NCBI RefSeq assembly: GCF_043641665.1
Contig: NC_092194.1
Span: 11,571,298 to 11,635,297, forward strand
Length of the DNA stretch: 64,000 nt
Source of the DNA: Enoplosus armatus
Taxonomy: Eukaryota > Chordata > Actinopteri > Centrarchiformes > Enoplosidae
Direction of reading: 5' to 3'
Below are positions 51,292 to 62,786 of this stretch, piece by piece. The first letter of the stretch is position 1. Every line of letters begins with the position of its first letter. Position numbers and translations under genes: made by a program. The notes below the pieces were generated by a model. It ran no database searches. It was not told the DNA's origin and saw only the letters and a list, made by a program, of their open reading frames with translations.

Positions 51292-53659
51292 CCGGAGCAG
51301 ATGTTCTCATTAAAAATGCAGGCTCTGTGAGCGAAGGAGATTGCCTTGTTCCAGGCAGAACCTGGCCGGAGGTTTAAAGCTCTCTTCCTCTCACTTGTAA
51401 GGCCAGCCAAGTTTCAATGCCTATACACCCTTTAAGCAATGTGGCAACCAGAAAAAATGAATTATTCCAACAGCATCATACAATCTTGGGTTGTTCTCTT
51501 TAATTCGCTGTTAAAAGGAAAGAGAGGAGCACTTCAGTTTCAAATTAAATTTAAACCTTAAGCTTGTGGATTTTGAGGTTTTCCACCGTTTCTGGCATCT
51601 TCGTCACTACTTTACAGATCTCAGTTGGGTGTACTTGTTGAACATCTCATTTGGTGACTGAAGAGAAGAGAAGCAAACATTTTAGCATTTTCAGCTCAGT
51701 AATAAAGTGCAGATGACTGAATATGAACACTCTGGGTTTTTTTGGGGCTTAAGAACAAGCTGCTGATGACAGCTCGGGATATTCCATCCTTTCCAGCTGG
51801 CACCTAGATGGAGCCTGGTACAATTAACATGAAACTACAGAGCACTAAAGAGTGATGCAGCACTCCAGAGGGTACAGCTACACCTACAGTACACAGCTGG
51901 TTAATAGATTCAGGGGTATCCATCAAAAGCTTGTGTAAACCCACAGTGAGACGGCAGCGGTCTAAATTCTTTGTTGAACTCTAAGGATAATCCCTGGGCA
52001 TTAAGTATTGTCAACACAGACACAGTTTGGCCTGTAATGCTAAAGTTGTTGGAAAGTTAAAGGGGGATTTGTGTGATCTGGCTGGGCATTCTGGTTTTCA
52101 TCAAACAACAGACGCTTGGCTTGGGTTTGATGCTGGGGTTACATGAGAGTGTGTATGTCAGTGTGAGTGTGTTTATGTGTGCTTAAAGATGCATACCTTG
52201 CACATGGCTGTATGGTGCATGTGTGGGAGGAAAGGTTACTGATGGATTATAGCCCTCACCTTTGAGGCTGACCCCATTACCGCCCTTCACCTCACCCTCC
52301 CTTTACCTTCCTCACCACCCCTTATCCCTCTGTTCTACAACCTCCTCTCTTCTGTCCTACCACACACACACACACCGAGAAGCCTGCCCTAACAGCGGTT
52401 GCCTCGTGAAGCCAACATGTGAACTGTTGGGTTGAAGTGTCAGGAGCCAGAGCACATATTTAACTTGACATGCTTGCCACTCAGAGGTCCTTCCCTGCTG
52501 CTGGTGGCTATAAACCAGAGAGGCCTCAAGCTTACTTTATGTCCCAATATTATTTCCAAAAGGGTAAAAAATAAAAAAAGCTTACAGTGACTTACCTCTT
52601 GCTATCTCCTGTTTCACATATTTGTCTGGCTGAGAATGGTGTCAAAGTTTCAGCTACATGTCGTGAACGTTTCACTCGCACATTGTGTGGAAGTGTCAAG
52701 GCCTGCAGATATTGTAATAATAAAAGATACTGAGGGTGAAAGAAAGTTCAAATGCTGTCAAGTGCTTCAGTATTGCTTTTCCTTTTGTGCTGCATGTGTT
52801 GCTATTTCTAGAGAGCATACTGGGGAACACTTTCAGACATTATGAGATGCTTCAATCGAAGCTCACTGGAAGAAATTGCTGGTTTGTCTTGTGAGACACA
52901 CAAAAGGTCACAGCAAAGAGCTAATGATAACATTTTTGTTAGTAGAGTTATGTGTAACTTGTCCCAAATTGGCAGATAGTGGCTCAAAAGGAAGAAACAT
53001 CAGCATCATTAAGGAGACTAGAGTATAGTCTAATGATACAAGTACACTCACACACACTGGCATAATGCACACACAAATTACAGACACAGATTTATGAAAC
53101 ATTCTTGTTTGTAGCAGCAATCTCAATGATGCTCTCTAATGATTTACCACAGCAATATGAGGTGGGAAATGCTGCCAGACATTTTACATAATTCACGTTT
53201 TTTCCTCTTAAATATGGTGCTGATGTCACTTTGTAGATTATTGGGGAGGGAGGCAGTTCATTATGCTCCGCTATATCTCTCGCAGTCTGTCTGTTGCTCG
53301 TGAGTGTAACTCTAAAACGTATATTCCATAAAACAAATGGTGGCTGTGTAGAACAGATTGTGTTGTTAAAGCAAACACTGTTTGTAACATTCGAAAGCAA
53401 GCAGAATTTCAACATAAAAAGAGCAATAACCTGCATGTTAGAAAGATTTATGCATCCCTGGATGGCGTGCTTCCTCCATAGTGAGGATTGCCAGGTAGTA
53501 AATTAGGAAATGCCTTTTGGCAAAGAGTGTACCCTCTACCTATACACACACTCACACACACTGTATGCTCACCACTATGTTTAGTTACAGGGTTGAGCAG
53601 CACCATTGCCAATATGTAATGATATATATATCGATGGATACACACAAGACACATGTGTG

Positions 53660-53682
53660 AACACACACACACACACACACAC
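53660..53682. repeat. (CA)n microsatellite
   Basis: About 11 CA units. It is the first of a cluster with 53885-53908 and 54049-54074. Confidence 0.9.
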
Positions 53683-53884
53683 GCACACTTAAATACACAT
53701 ACAAACAAATGTTAAAGAAACCAGAATCTCCACCCCGCCCTCAACCACAACATGTGCTTCTCCTGTGAAATGAGTTTTCAGTCTTTTAACAATACAAGGT
53801 TTCACTCTTTTTAAAGGGCCCATGACGTCACTAGAAAAGGGGGTTTAGAATCACAGTCTGGAAAAACACTCATTCCTCACACTT

Positions 53885-53908
53885 ACACACACACACACAC
53901 ACACACAC
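53885..53908. repeat. (CA)n microsatellite
   Basis: About 12 CA units. Confidence 0.9.
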
Positions 53909-54048
53909 GCATGCACGCAACCCTGGGAAAGAAGCCCTTATGACACCTGAGAGGGGAGAGAGATGTTAGTGACATTCGGTCAGGTCTTAAAGAGTTAATG
54001 TGAACTGAGAGCTGTTGTCTGTCACATTCACATACGCACACACATAAT

Positions 54049-54074
54049 GTACACACACACACACACACACACAC
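54049..54074. repeat. (CA)n microsatellite
   Basis: About 13 CA units. Confidence 0.9.
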
Positions 54075-57000
54075 GCACTAATTCCCAGTATGACTATGCT
54101 TTATTGATGGAGAGACAGGGCTGCATATCTAATGGAGTTAGCAAGTGAGAGTGAAGAGGCTGCTGGGTATGATCCATTTATATGCATGCTAATAACAGAG
54201 CACATTGGGCTGGGGACGAGATCCCTCTATAATCGGCCATCCATCATTAAGATGTGACTTTCTGGTCAGACACAGCGCATCATTACTCTGCACTCACCAT
54301 AGGCACACACACATGCACAAACACACAACACACACACACACACAAAAACACTTTATCTGCAATTGTTGGTTCACCTCTCCACACACTGTTCATTCATATC
54401 AGTCAGGGAGGATAAGCTGCACACAGTGGAACTAGTTAAAGTCAGCAAACTTTAACGATGACACAGCCCTGTTCAAAAGGGCCTTTGTAAGTAATGAAGC
54501 ATGTAGCAAAAGCTAGCTCCCCTCTGTAAAAATGGTGACCTGAAATACACACACACACACACGCAAACCCCCATTTGTACACATATACAGCTTATGAGAT
54601 CACGGAGGGGGCTGTGAATTCCACGGCACAATAAATGTCAGCCACGTGTTCCGAGCGAAGGTGGCCTCAGGAGCCCTGCAGTGGTTTGGGGGTCAGGGTT
54701 GAGGTTAGGGTAGCTGGTCTCCAGTGGCCCAGTGTCAAACCTCAGCTCTCACAGCTTCTCGCCGCTCTCGGAGGAGGAGCTGGGCAGCGGGGTTTGGCTT
54801 TTCGCCCAAGGAGGGAGAGCACTGTGGGGCCCTTCCGTTCTTGGAATGCCACATTTTTTAGCCGCTCTGTACACCGCACCCACCAGAACAGAGAGGCACC
54901 GAACTGCGCTGGATTAAATGAGCATAGTTTGAGTGTGATTTCATCCTCTTTACCATGGCTGGTACCCATTGCTGGCCTCCTTGTTATCTTTTACACTGGA
55001 AAAAGGGCAAGTCAGTGAAGTCATAATATCTTATTTTAGGATTATTACATTTTATTTTTTCCTATGCAAGATAAATGATTAAACATGTTTTCAAGGTAAC
55101 TGATCTTGATTTTTGTGTGAGTGAGATATTCAGTCTATTTTTTGGCTATAGCTGACAAGTCTAAAAAGTTTATCAGACAGAAGACTTCTTGTCTCAAGAA
55201 TTCCTCTTATTAACTGCTAAACTGAGCAATAAATGAGATATTATATTTAAGAACCTTTATCTAGAATTTCTGTTTCATTGCTTATATCACTTCTTTAGTT
55301 CTTAATGTTTTGAGGTGGTCTGATTTTTACTTTTGGGAAATCTCATCAAGTTGAAGCAGATTTGATGATCACATTTCTCTCGACTACACTATGTTTTTTT
55401 CTGGTTTGTAAAGGTTTCGCATTGCAAACATGCATGAGCTAAGAAGAAATCCAGACACTTGTGTGCACATTTACATCAACCCCATATACACTCTATATAC
55501 ATGCATCATTAAAACATGGAAACTCACACGCACATAGTCGCACAACTTGCTCACACTCACTCGCACCAAGATCTACATATGGCAGACTGTGAGCAGGAGA
55601 GTTGGGCAGCTGGCCGGTATTAAATTGGATCCCTAGGTTCCCCACTGTTCAATGGGACTTAAAGCCATATTAAAGGCATCTCCTACGGTCCTGCACCAGT
55701 GGGAGAGCATGGACAGTGGCCAAGGAAAGCAGCCCAGTGCCAGCCACACCCCTGGAGGACTGCATCTGCTCTCACTCTACACCCTGGCCCCTTTATGTTC
55801 AGCATGACATATCGTCCCATGCGCCCATATGCCAGTGGTACCAGACTACACGTGCTTTAACACAAGACCATGGTGCTTCACATTGGTCATAAACTTAAAC
55901 AAATACATCTCTGATTATGTGCATCAGGGTTTTACGTGACTTTGTGTTTGCATGTGTGATAGATGGACATGGGAGATAGTGTGTGTTTATGCATGCAGAG
56001 GCCACCTTTTTACAATTTATGGGTCAGCATATAAATACTTAAAATCACACTGTCTGCTGAGAGTTGAGTCCAAATTTGGTGATCCCCTCCCTTCCTTTAG
56101 AATTTATGTCGAGCATTATTTAATGGAGGGGGGTGTTTGTGCTTCCAGTGGCTGCTCAAGACTGGTCACTCAGTGTGGTGCAGATTGCGTGGGCAGATGC
56201 TGCTTTATGCGCCAAGCTCATTTTTATCACCGGCTTGTACTATACACCAGTGACATAAAGCTAGTGGTGCAGTCATGCCTGAAGAAAGTGAGAAGGGGTG
56301 CTTGTGGAATCATTTCCCTTTGTATCTCACACATAATTGAACCCGCTCTCATTTCCTGCCAAAACAAATATCGAGGCTACATTTCAGTGGTGATTAAAAA
56401 TGTTCTGTGAAAGAAGCAAGAATGCTTGAACGGGTGAGTATTATTCCACACAAGGGCAGTCATCTGTTTTGTTGAATATGTGAGAGTTTGTGCGCGTTTC
56501 GGTGTCTGACCAGAATCAGCATGCAAAGGTGTAAATCTACAATGGCGACTGAAGAAAAGCTGTCTCTCAAACTGCCACTTTGGCAGTGGCCCTGGGAGAG
56601 CAGGAGGGATAATGGGACTGGTCTAATAAGTTTGTTTGGCTTGTTAGTGTGATTGTTTTCTCACAAAGCTAATTAACTGTCTTGGCCTTAGGGACCCTCC
56701 GTCCTATATCCCACTATCACCACCCATCCACACACACCCACACACACATATATACGCATTCATCTATCCATCCCCACCTTGCCTCCGCCCGAACCTCCTC
56801 CTCTCTCGCCCTCACCAGCGGCAGCTCTCTGTCTCTCTGTCTTTGGCTCCTGTCATGTTTAAATTGATGGAGGGTCTAGTGATTGTCTGTATGGTCCCAA
56901 GGTGCCTTTCCCCACTACACAGGCATCCTCCGGATTCTTCCTGGTCCACAGTTGATTACGATAAATCAATCTGAGGGGTCAAACACTTGGACTGGGGCAC

Positions 57001-59200
57001 TGTCATCTCCAGTGGCTGTGGGGGTAAGCCAGCCCGGGATAAGAGGGCGTTTCCCGGAACCCCTGTGACCCCCTCGACCACTCTCGTTTCCGCGGTGAGA
57101 CCTTCATTAAGGGACAAATCTGTTCCCGTAGTTCAAAAAAAGAGAGGGGGTGAAGAGAAAAGTGGGGGATCCTCTTGTTTTTCATCACATCCCTCTCTCT
57201 TCTACCTCTGGTGGCCTTATTTCTCTGTCTGGTAGGGCTGAAAACTGTCAGGTAACAGCAGAGCAATAATGCCACCCCCCTGGCCTGTATAGCAAATAAT
57301 GCCAGAGATTTAATCAATGGCCATGAGGAAAAGCAGGGCCGAATCAATAGACGCCTGGCTGTTTGCTCCCCAGCTTTGAAGGTGAATCCGGGCCTTGCTA
57401 CATAAATTGGACTAATTGAAGAGCATGCTAGGAAACAAGCCCCTTACAAAGCATGTCTGTGTCAGCATGCTACTATGTGAAATTCATCAACCCAGAAGTG
57501 CAGAGGCTAGAGATAATAAGCTGCCATAAGCCTGGAAAGAAAAGCAGAAGGGATAAACACAATATTAGTTGCATTTGAGCTGATAACATCCGTCCACATT
57601 AATTTCGGTGATAAGCGTGGGTGTACTGCAGCATCAACAGCAACACTCGGTTTGGGTTGTGGAGTTATAGCTCACATTTTATTTTCTAAGTAGCAGAAAG
57701 GGATATATTTCATGGCACTATGTATCAAGCATGTTCCTCTTCATTTATCTACCACAGAGTAGCATCAATGATCTATGTTTTCACACTGTAAAATGAGTGC
57801 GAGTGTTAAAAGGGCCCCCTTGCATGCTGAGCTGAGGACATAAATCCAGTGACAGTGATACATCTCATCAGCAGAGACAACAAATTAAAAACACTCACCC
57901 ATGAGACACCGCTGTTCAATAAATTGGCCTTATTTTCAGGGGGAAAATGGGGCATTCTCAACACCAAACAATCAATCAGAGTAAATGACCCTGCTATTCA
58001 CAAATCTGTCACAGCGGAGCATTGCTGTATTAACCATCCGACCTATCGGCTGGTCAAGTTGAGATCTTCCCTGAGACCTCATTGTATCTCAGGTCTCTCA
58101 TGGGGGTGGGGCCCTGAGGTCTTAGTCCTCGGGTTGGCCTTAATTAATAAGTTTTGTAGTAATGTTGAGAACAACAGGAGGTGTTAACCCTGTTAGTAAA
58201 GAGGCATGTTACAGCATTAGGCTCCTCTGAGAGGAGCAGGGGAGGGGTGAATTAAAAGATCTCTGCTGTGGATTGGCTCACAATGCACCAGGAAGGAGAT
58301 TTGAGCCCAAATGAAATGATTGTATCAGATAGAAATCGATAGCAATCCATGCCTTCCTTAATCCTGCACTAGCTCCCAGATCACTCCCTGGTGCAGGCAA
58401 TCTCTCAGCCATCATTACGACACGCAGATCGATAGTGGGCAGCGAGGCCTCTGGTTAAGTTTCTGGCTACACTGCAAAAGTATGGGAGAGGAGAGCAAAG
58501 GAGGAGAGAGACGAGACAAGATGATGAGAGAGGCCACGGGGTGTTAGTATGGCTTTGGGTGTCTGACAAAGTACAACCGTGCTGTTGTTAGAGTTAATTA
58601 ACAAGAGAAGACAGCAGAAAACAGGTAATCTACCTCGCCAAAAAAAAAAACTTTAAATCCTGCCAAAGCTCCGAAGCACAAAATCTTTTGTTGTGTTATT
58701 ATCTCACAATAGGGGATTTGAGTTAAGCGCCAAGCATATTCCGCTTCAAGAGATGGATGATGAAGCTTGGAACTGTGTTTTATGGTTGTAATCAGAACAG
58801 GTGCAAATCATCTATCAAGGCATAATAAAATTTTACAAAGTGCTTTCTTGTCTGCAATACTCCTGACATTCTGTTTCAGTTTATGCCTCGACCAATGAAA
58901 GAGACCATCTCGTATGTCTCACTGGCAACGTCTCGGGGGATCTGAGCGTAGAAAAACAGGCTTGAGTTATTATGGGGGATTTTGGTTGTGCGGTGATTGC
59001 ATTCATCTGATGTAAAATAAGAGGAGAAAAACAACAATGCAACAATGATAAATCAGAACGTTGCAGACAGGGAGAAACACCTGCAGAAAAAAAAAAGCAT
59101 CATGAAGTAAATAAAACAACTTTGATGAGATGTTTGTGCACAAAAACTCACAGGGTATTTGTCATGCATTTTCTTCTTGAAAAATTAATTGGTGTATTTA

Positions 59201-59274
59201 TCATTAACACCAGTGGCCTGAACAGCAGGAGGATCCATCATTAACACTAGTGGCCTGAGCAGCTGGAAGCACAG
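59201..59274. repeat. two-copy tandem repeat, 37-bp unit
   Basis: Unit 1 (59201-59237) begins TCATTAACACCAGTGGCCTG. Unit 2 (59238-59274) begins TCATTAACACTAGTGGCCTG. They differ at a handful of positions. Confidence 0.88.
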
Positions 59275-60010
59275 AGAAAGCGCCTTTGGGCTCAGCCTCT
59301 GCTTTCTGTGTTTTGTAGTCAAGTCACAGTGTCTGTTTAAAACCCCTCAATTAAAAACGTCGAGTTGGGCGCTGCTTTAATGATAGCTGTGATTTTAATC
59401 AGGAGCGCGGTATTCCTAGTAGGTCCTGGAGGTCTGGAGGCCTCACTGCACACATCAACTTATCTCTTTCTTAAAGCTCCCTTTCTAATTTCCCACCTCC
59501 GTCAAAGTCTGCTCTGCTCTCCCAACGCTCACCTCCACCCCACCCCCCCAGCAGACCTCGCTGTTAGGATGTACATATTGAAAAAAATACAACGCCCCAC
59601 AAGTAATTAATTCCATTAGCATCAATATTCTACTCATGAGCAGCAAACACAGGCAGGGAGAGCTGGTACAGGAAATCTCAGTGATGGAAAGCATAGTAAG
59701 GGGATATGAGTGGGAAGAAGAAAGAGGGAGAGAAGGATTGTTTACTCTCTCCCTGTTCTCTGTCACTGTCTTACCGTCTTTTTTTCTCCATCTCTCCTCC
59801 TCTCTGAAGAAGCCTGCTGGCACGAAGGAACTTCTCCCAGCAATTAAGAGGGGCCGCAGACGCTCAGCGTAATTACCGCCGCACATTGCTGCTGTCACAA
59901 AACTCAGCTTGCCCCCTGGTCATAAAAAAACACACTGAAGAATATTTAGAAATGAATTATTCAGAGTGATTGTTCGTACTCAATTATTCATGGGACCCCG
60001 GCGAAGGGAG

Positions 60011-60018
60011 ATTTGCAT
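60011..60018 (+). promoter_or_regulatory. POU octamer motif within a CNE-like block
   Basis: ATTTGCAT is an exact POU/Oct octamer. It lies in an AT-rich, TAAT-rich block (about 59860-60180) resembling a vertebrate conserved non-coding element. Confidence 0.4.
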
Positions 60019-62733
60019 CTCAACGCTGTAAATATTATTAATCTTGCCAATTACAAAATTCTCTGCCGCTCCAAATTCTTCAAATGATGTTCCAAATGTG
60101 TGCGGCATTTTATAGCCTTTAATGTTTAAGTGGCTTGAAATGAATGTGCTGCAGCTTTTACAAATCATCTGGAAAACGAATCAAGTTCTTTCTCATAGTG
60201 TGTGAGACATAGTTACACCACAAAAACTGCCAAATGTTAACAGCTCAGCTTGGATTTTAACTTAAACCTAATGGTCAGATTGTGTGTAATTTCAAAAAAA
60301 AAAAAAGGAAGAAAAGAAAGAAAGAAAAAGCTGTAAGCTACTATGTTCAATATTGGATGAACCAAATTTTATAAGCAAAATATGAACATGGAATAAATTA
60401 GGTTCATTTAAATATTGTTGAGATTTTAGATTTCAAATCTCTTTGATGATCTTAGAAAGCTGACTTTGTACGTAAGTTTAATTTAGCACTTTCACATTGT
60501 AGTAACTAAAATACAGATACAAAGGCAGCAACACAAGAATAATGCATTCATTTTAAACTCTACTTACCAATAAAACATGTTTCAGTCTTCCAAGAGATCT
60601 GATATGAACCACTTTTATGAGTTTTCAAAGCAGCAAACACAACTAACATATTCCAAACATTCCAATTCAGGTCCAGAACTGCAGGTGCATCAGCTAAAGG
60701 GTGGCCTATAATCTCCAGTGTTTCATGCCAACTGGTAAAGGAAGCCTCATTAGTTCAGTTGATGCAGTATTTCTACATGGTGGCGATGCGGCCAAAATAT
60801 ATGTGTGATAAATACAGGTGAGTATAAGGCCATTATGCAGGACCAGGTGCAAAAACCTCAATTATAATGTGTACATATTAAAATGTTCCCCATCCACACA
60901 TTAACAAAGCTACAAGTGGACATAAACAAAGGAACACAAGCATGAAATTCAATGGTTTCCCAAATTATCTTTGAAATGACTAGTGTTGTCCACAATGCGA
61001 CGCTTTCAGGGTAACTGAGAGAACATTTCCCTCCACCTGATTCTAGAAACAAGTGACAACAAGTAATGTCATCAGCACATGTAGCTATCAATAACTTTGT
61101 CGTTAAGGAGAGGGGAGGAAAGATAATAGAAAAAAATGACTTATAATAATAATAATTAATTGCAAGAGCAGCTAATGTGAGAGTTTTAATGTATTTGACC
61201 AGAGATTTACAAAAAGCAAAAGTAGTCTGTGATATTCTGCTTTCATTTATGTCTCATAACTTAATCAATGACTTAACCATCTGTTTTGCCTTTGAACACA
61301 ACTTTGTCATCATCTTTTATTTCACTTCTTTCAGTCTCTCCAAATACAAGATAGAACATATAATCTATGCAAATGCAAATTGAGGTCCATGTCCAGACAC
61401 TTAATTAAATTTATGTCAACTCTGATATTACAGTAAGCCTTTCTGTTCTTGAACAATGTCACAGATTGTGATAAATGGAATACATGCTGGGCTGTAGTAA
61501 TCATTTGTGCAGGCTGGTAGAAATTCCACTGTATTAGGTTGGAGGGGCCAGAACCCGTAAGTGGTGCATTTGTCTTTAAGGATGTGTGATTTTCTAGTGC
61601 CCAAGAATGGAATTTCATGCGGGTGCACAAAATCTTCATATCGTAATTGAAATGTTTGAACAAACAGACTTAAACTAAGAAAAAGGAGCCATTTTTGTTT
61701 TTCAAATGAACAACTACATACATTTCATTAATCTCCTTGAGATTACATGTAGGCCTATGAGAAACATACAACAACAACAACTAATAAAAGAATGAAAGTC
61801 ATTAGCATCCCATGTCTCTATGTGTTTGTCACACCAATACCTCCATACATTTTAAACTGCATCTAATGCATAAATTACATGGGATTAGCCATGATGTACA
61901 GTATGGATACAAAAACCCCCTCTAGTGCTATTGACCTATGGATTAAACTCTTTATTTATAGTTAATGATAATGTACCATCTTAAGTGACTCCATAAAATA
62001 TGGCCTTGGAGGAGCATTACTGTAAAGCTAAAGGAGAGCGCTTCCCTCTTGCTAAGTCACACAGTCCAATAGCCAGCCAACTGCATCTATCCATTCATAA
62101 ACGCAACCATCCATTGAGTGGTGTATATAGGACATCAGCAATCTGGATTTTAATAGTAACCCCGTGTCTCTCGGTTGCGTGCCTGCTGCTTCTCTGGGTC
62201 TCAGGATGAATGGGAGAGTGACACTTTGTAATGCTTCAGGCTGAGGAGCTCACTCTAATAGGCCTAGACTTAATTAGTATGGGACTCCCCCTGTACGCAA
62301 AGATAAATCCTAACCCCCTGAAAGTAAGGCTGCTGACACACGTACAAACACAAATATACAAACACGATATACACAAACAGATAGAAACACACTCGCACAC
62401 AGATTCAGTATAGATGTGTGCATTAACTGAGGCGATTTTCAGTTTTCAATGCCCTTTGAGCTCTGATGTGCTGATAACATTTTAAAATTATACAGACTTC
62501 CTTCTCTCTTTCTTTTTCTCTCCCTCCATCTCTCCATCCCTATCCACTGTATCTTTCCCTCATTGCCTTACAGGCTGCAGAGTGATGTGTCATTTTATAA
62601 GCCTGTGCTGGCTAAATTACATTAGGAATATCCTCTCATTAATTAAACCTGCTATTGGCAGCACCTGAGATAAAACAGATTATAAGAGCTGAGAGTGAAA
62701 ACACAGAGCAGGAAACGCCAGCGTAAGCACTTT

Positions 62734-62735
<2 letters not shown>

Positions 62736-62781
<46 letters not shown>
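62736..62781. repeat. (GT)n microsatellite
   Basis: About 23 GT units in the gene desert. Confidence 0.96.

Positions 62782-62786
<5 letters not shown>

Noticed and set aside
55952..56410. 152-codon plus-strand frame in the desert
   Set aside because: No domain, signal or family resemblance; scattered cysteines and TG-rich codons look like chance.
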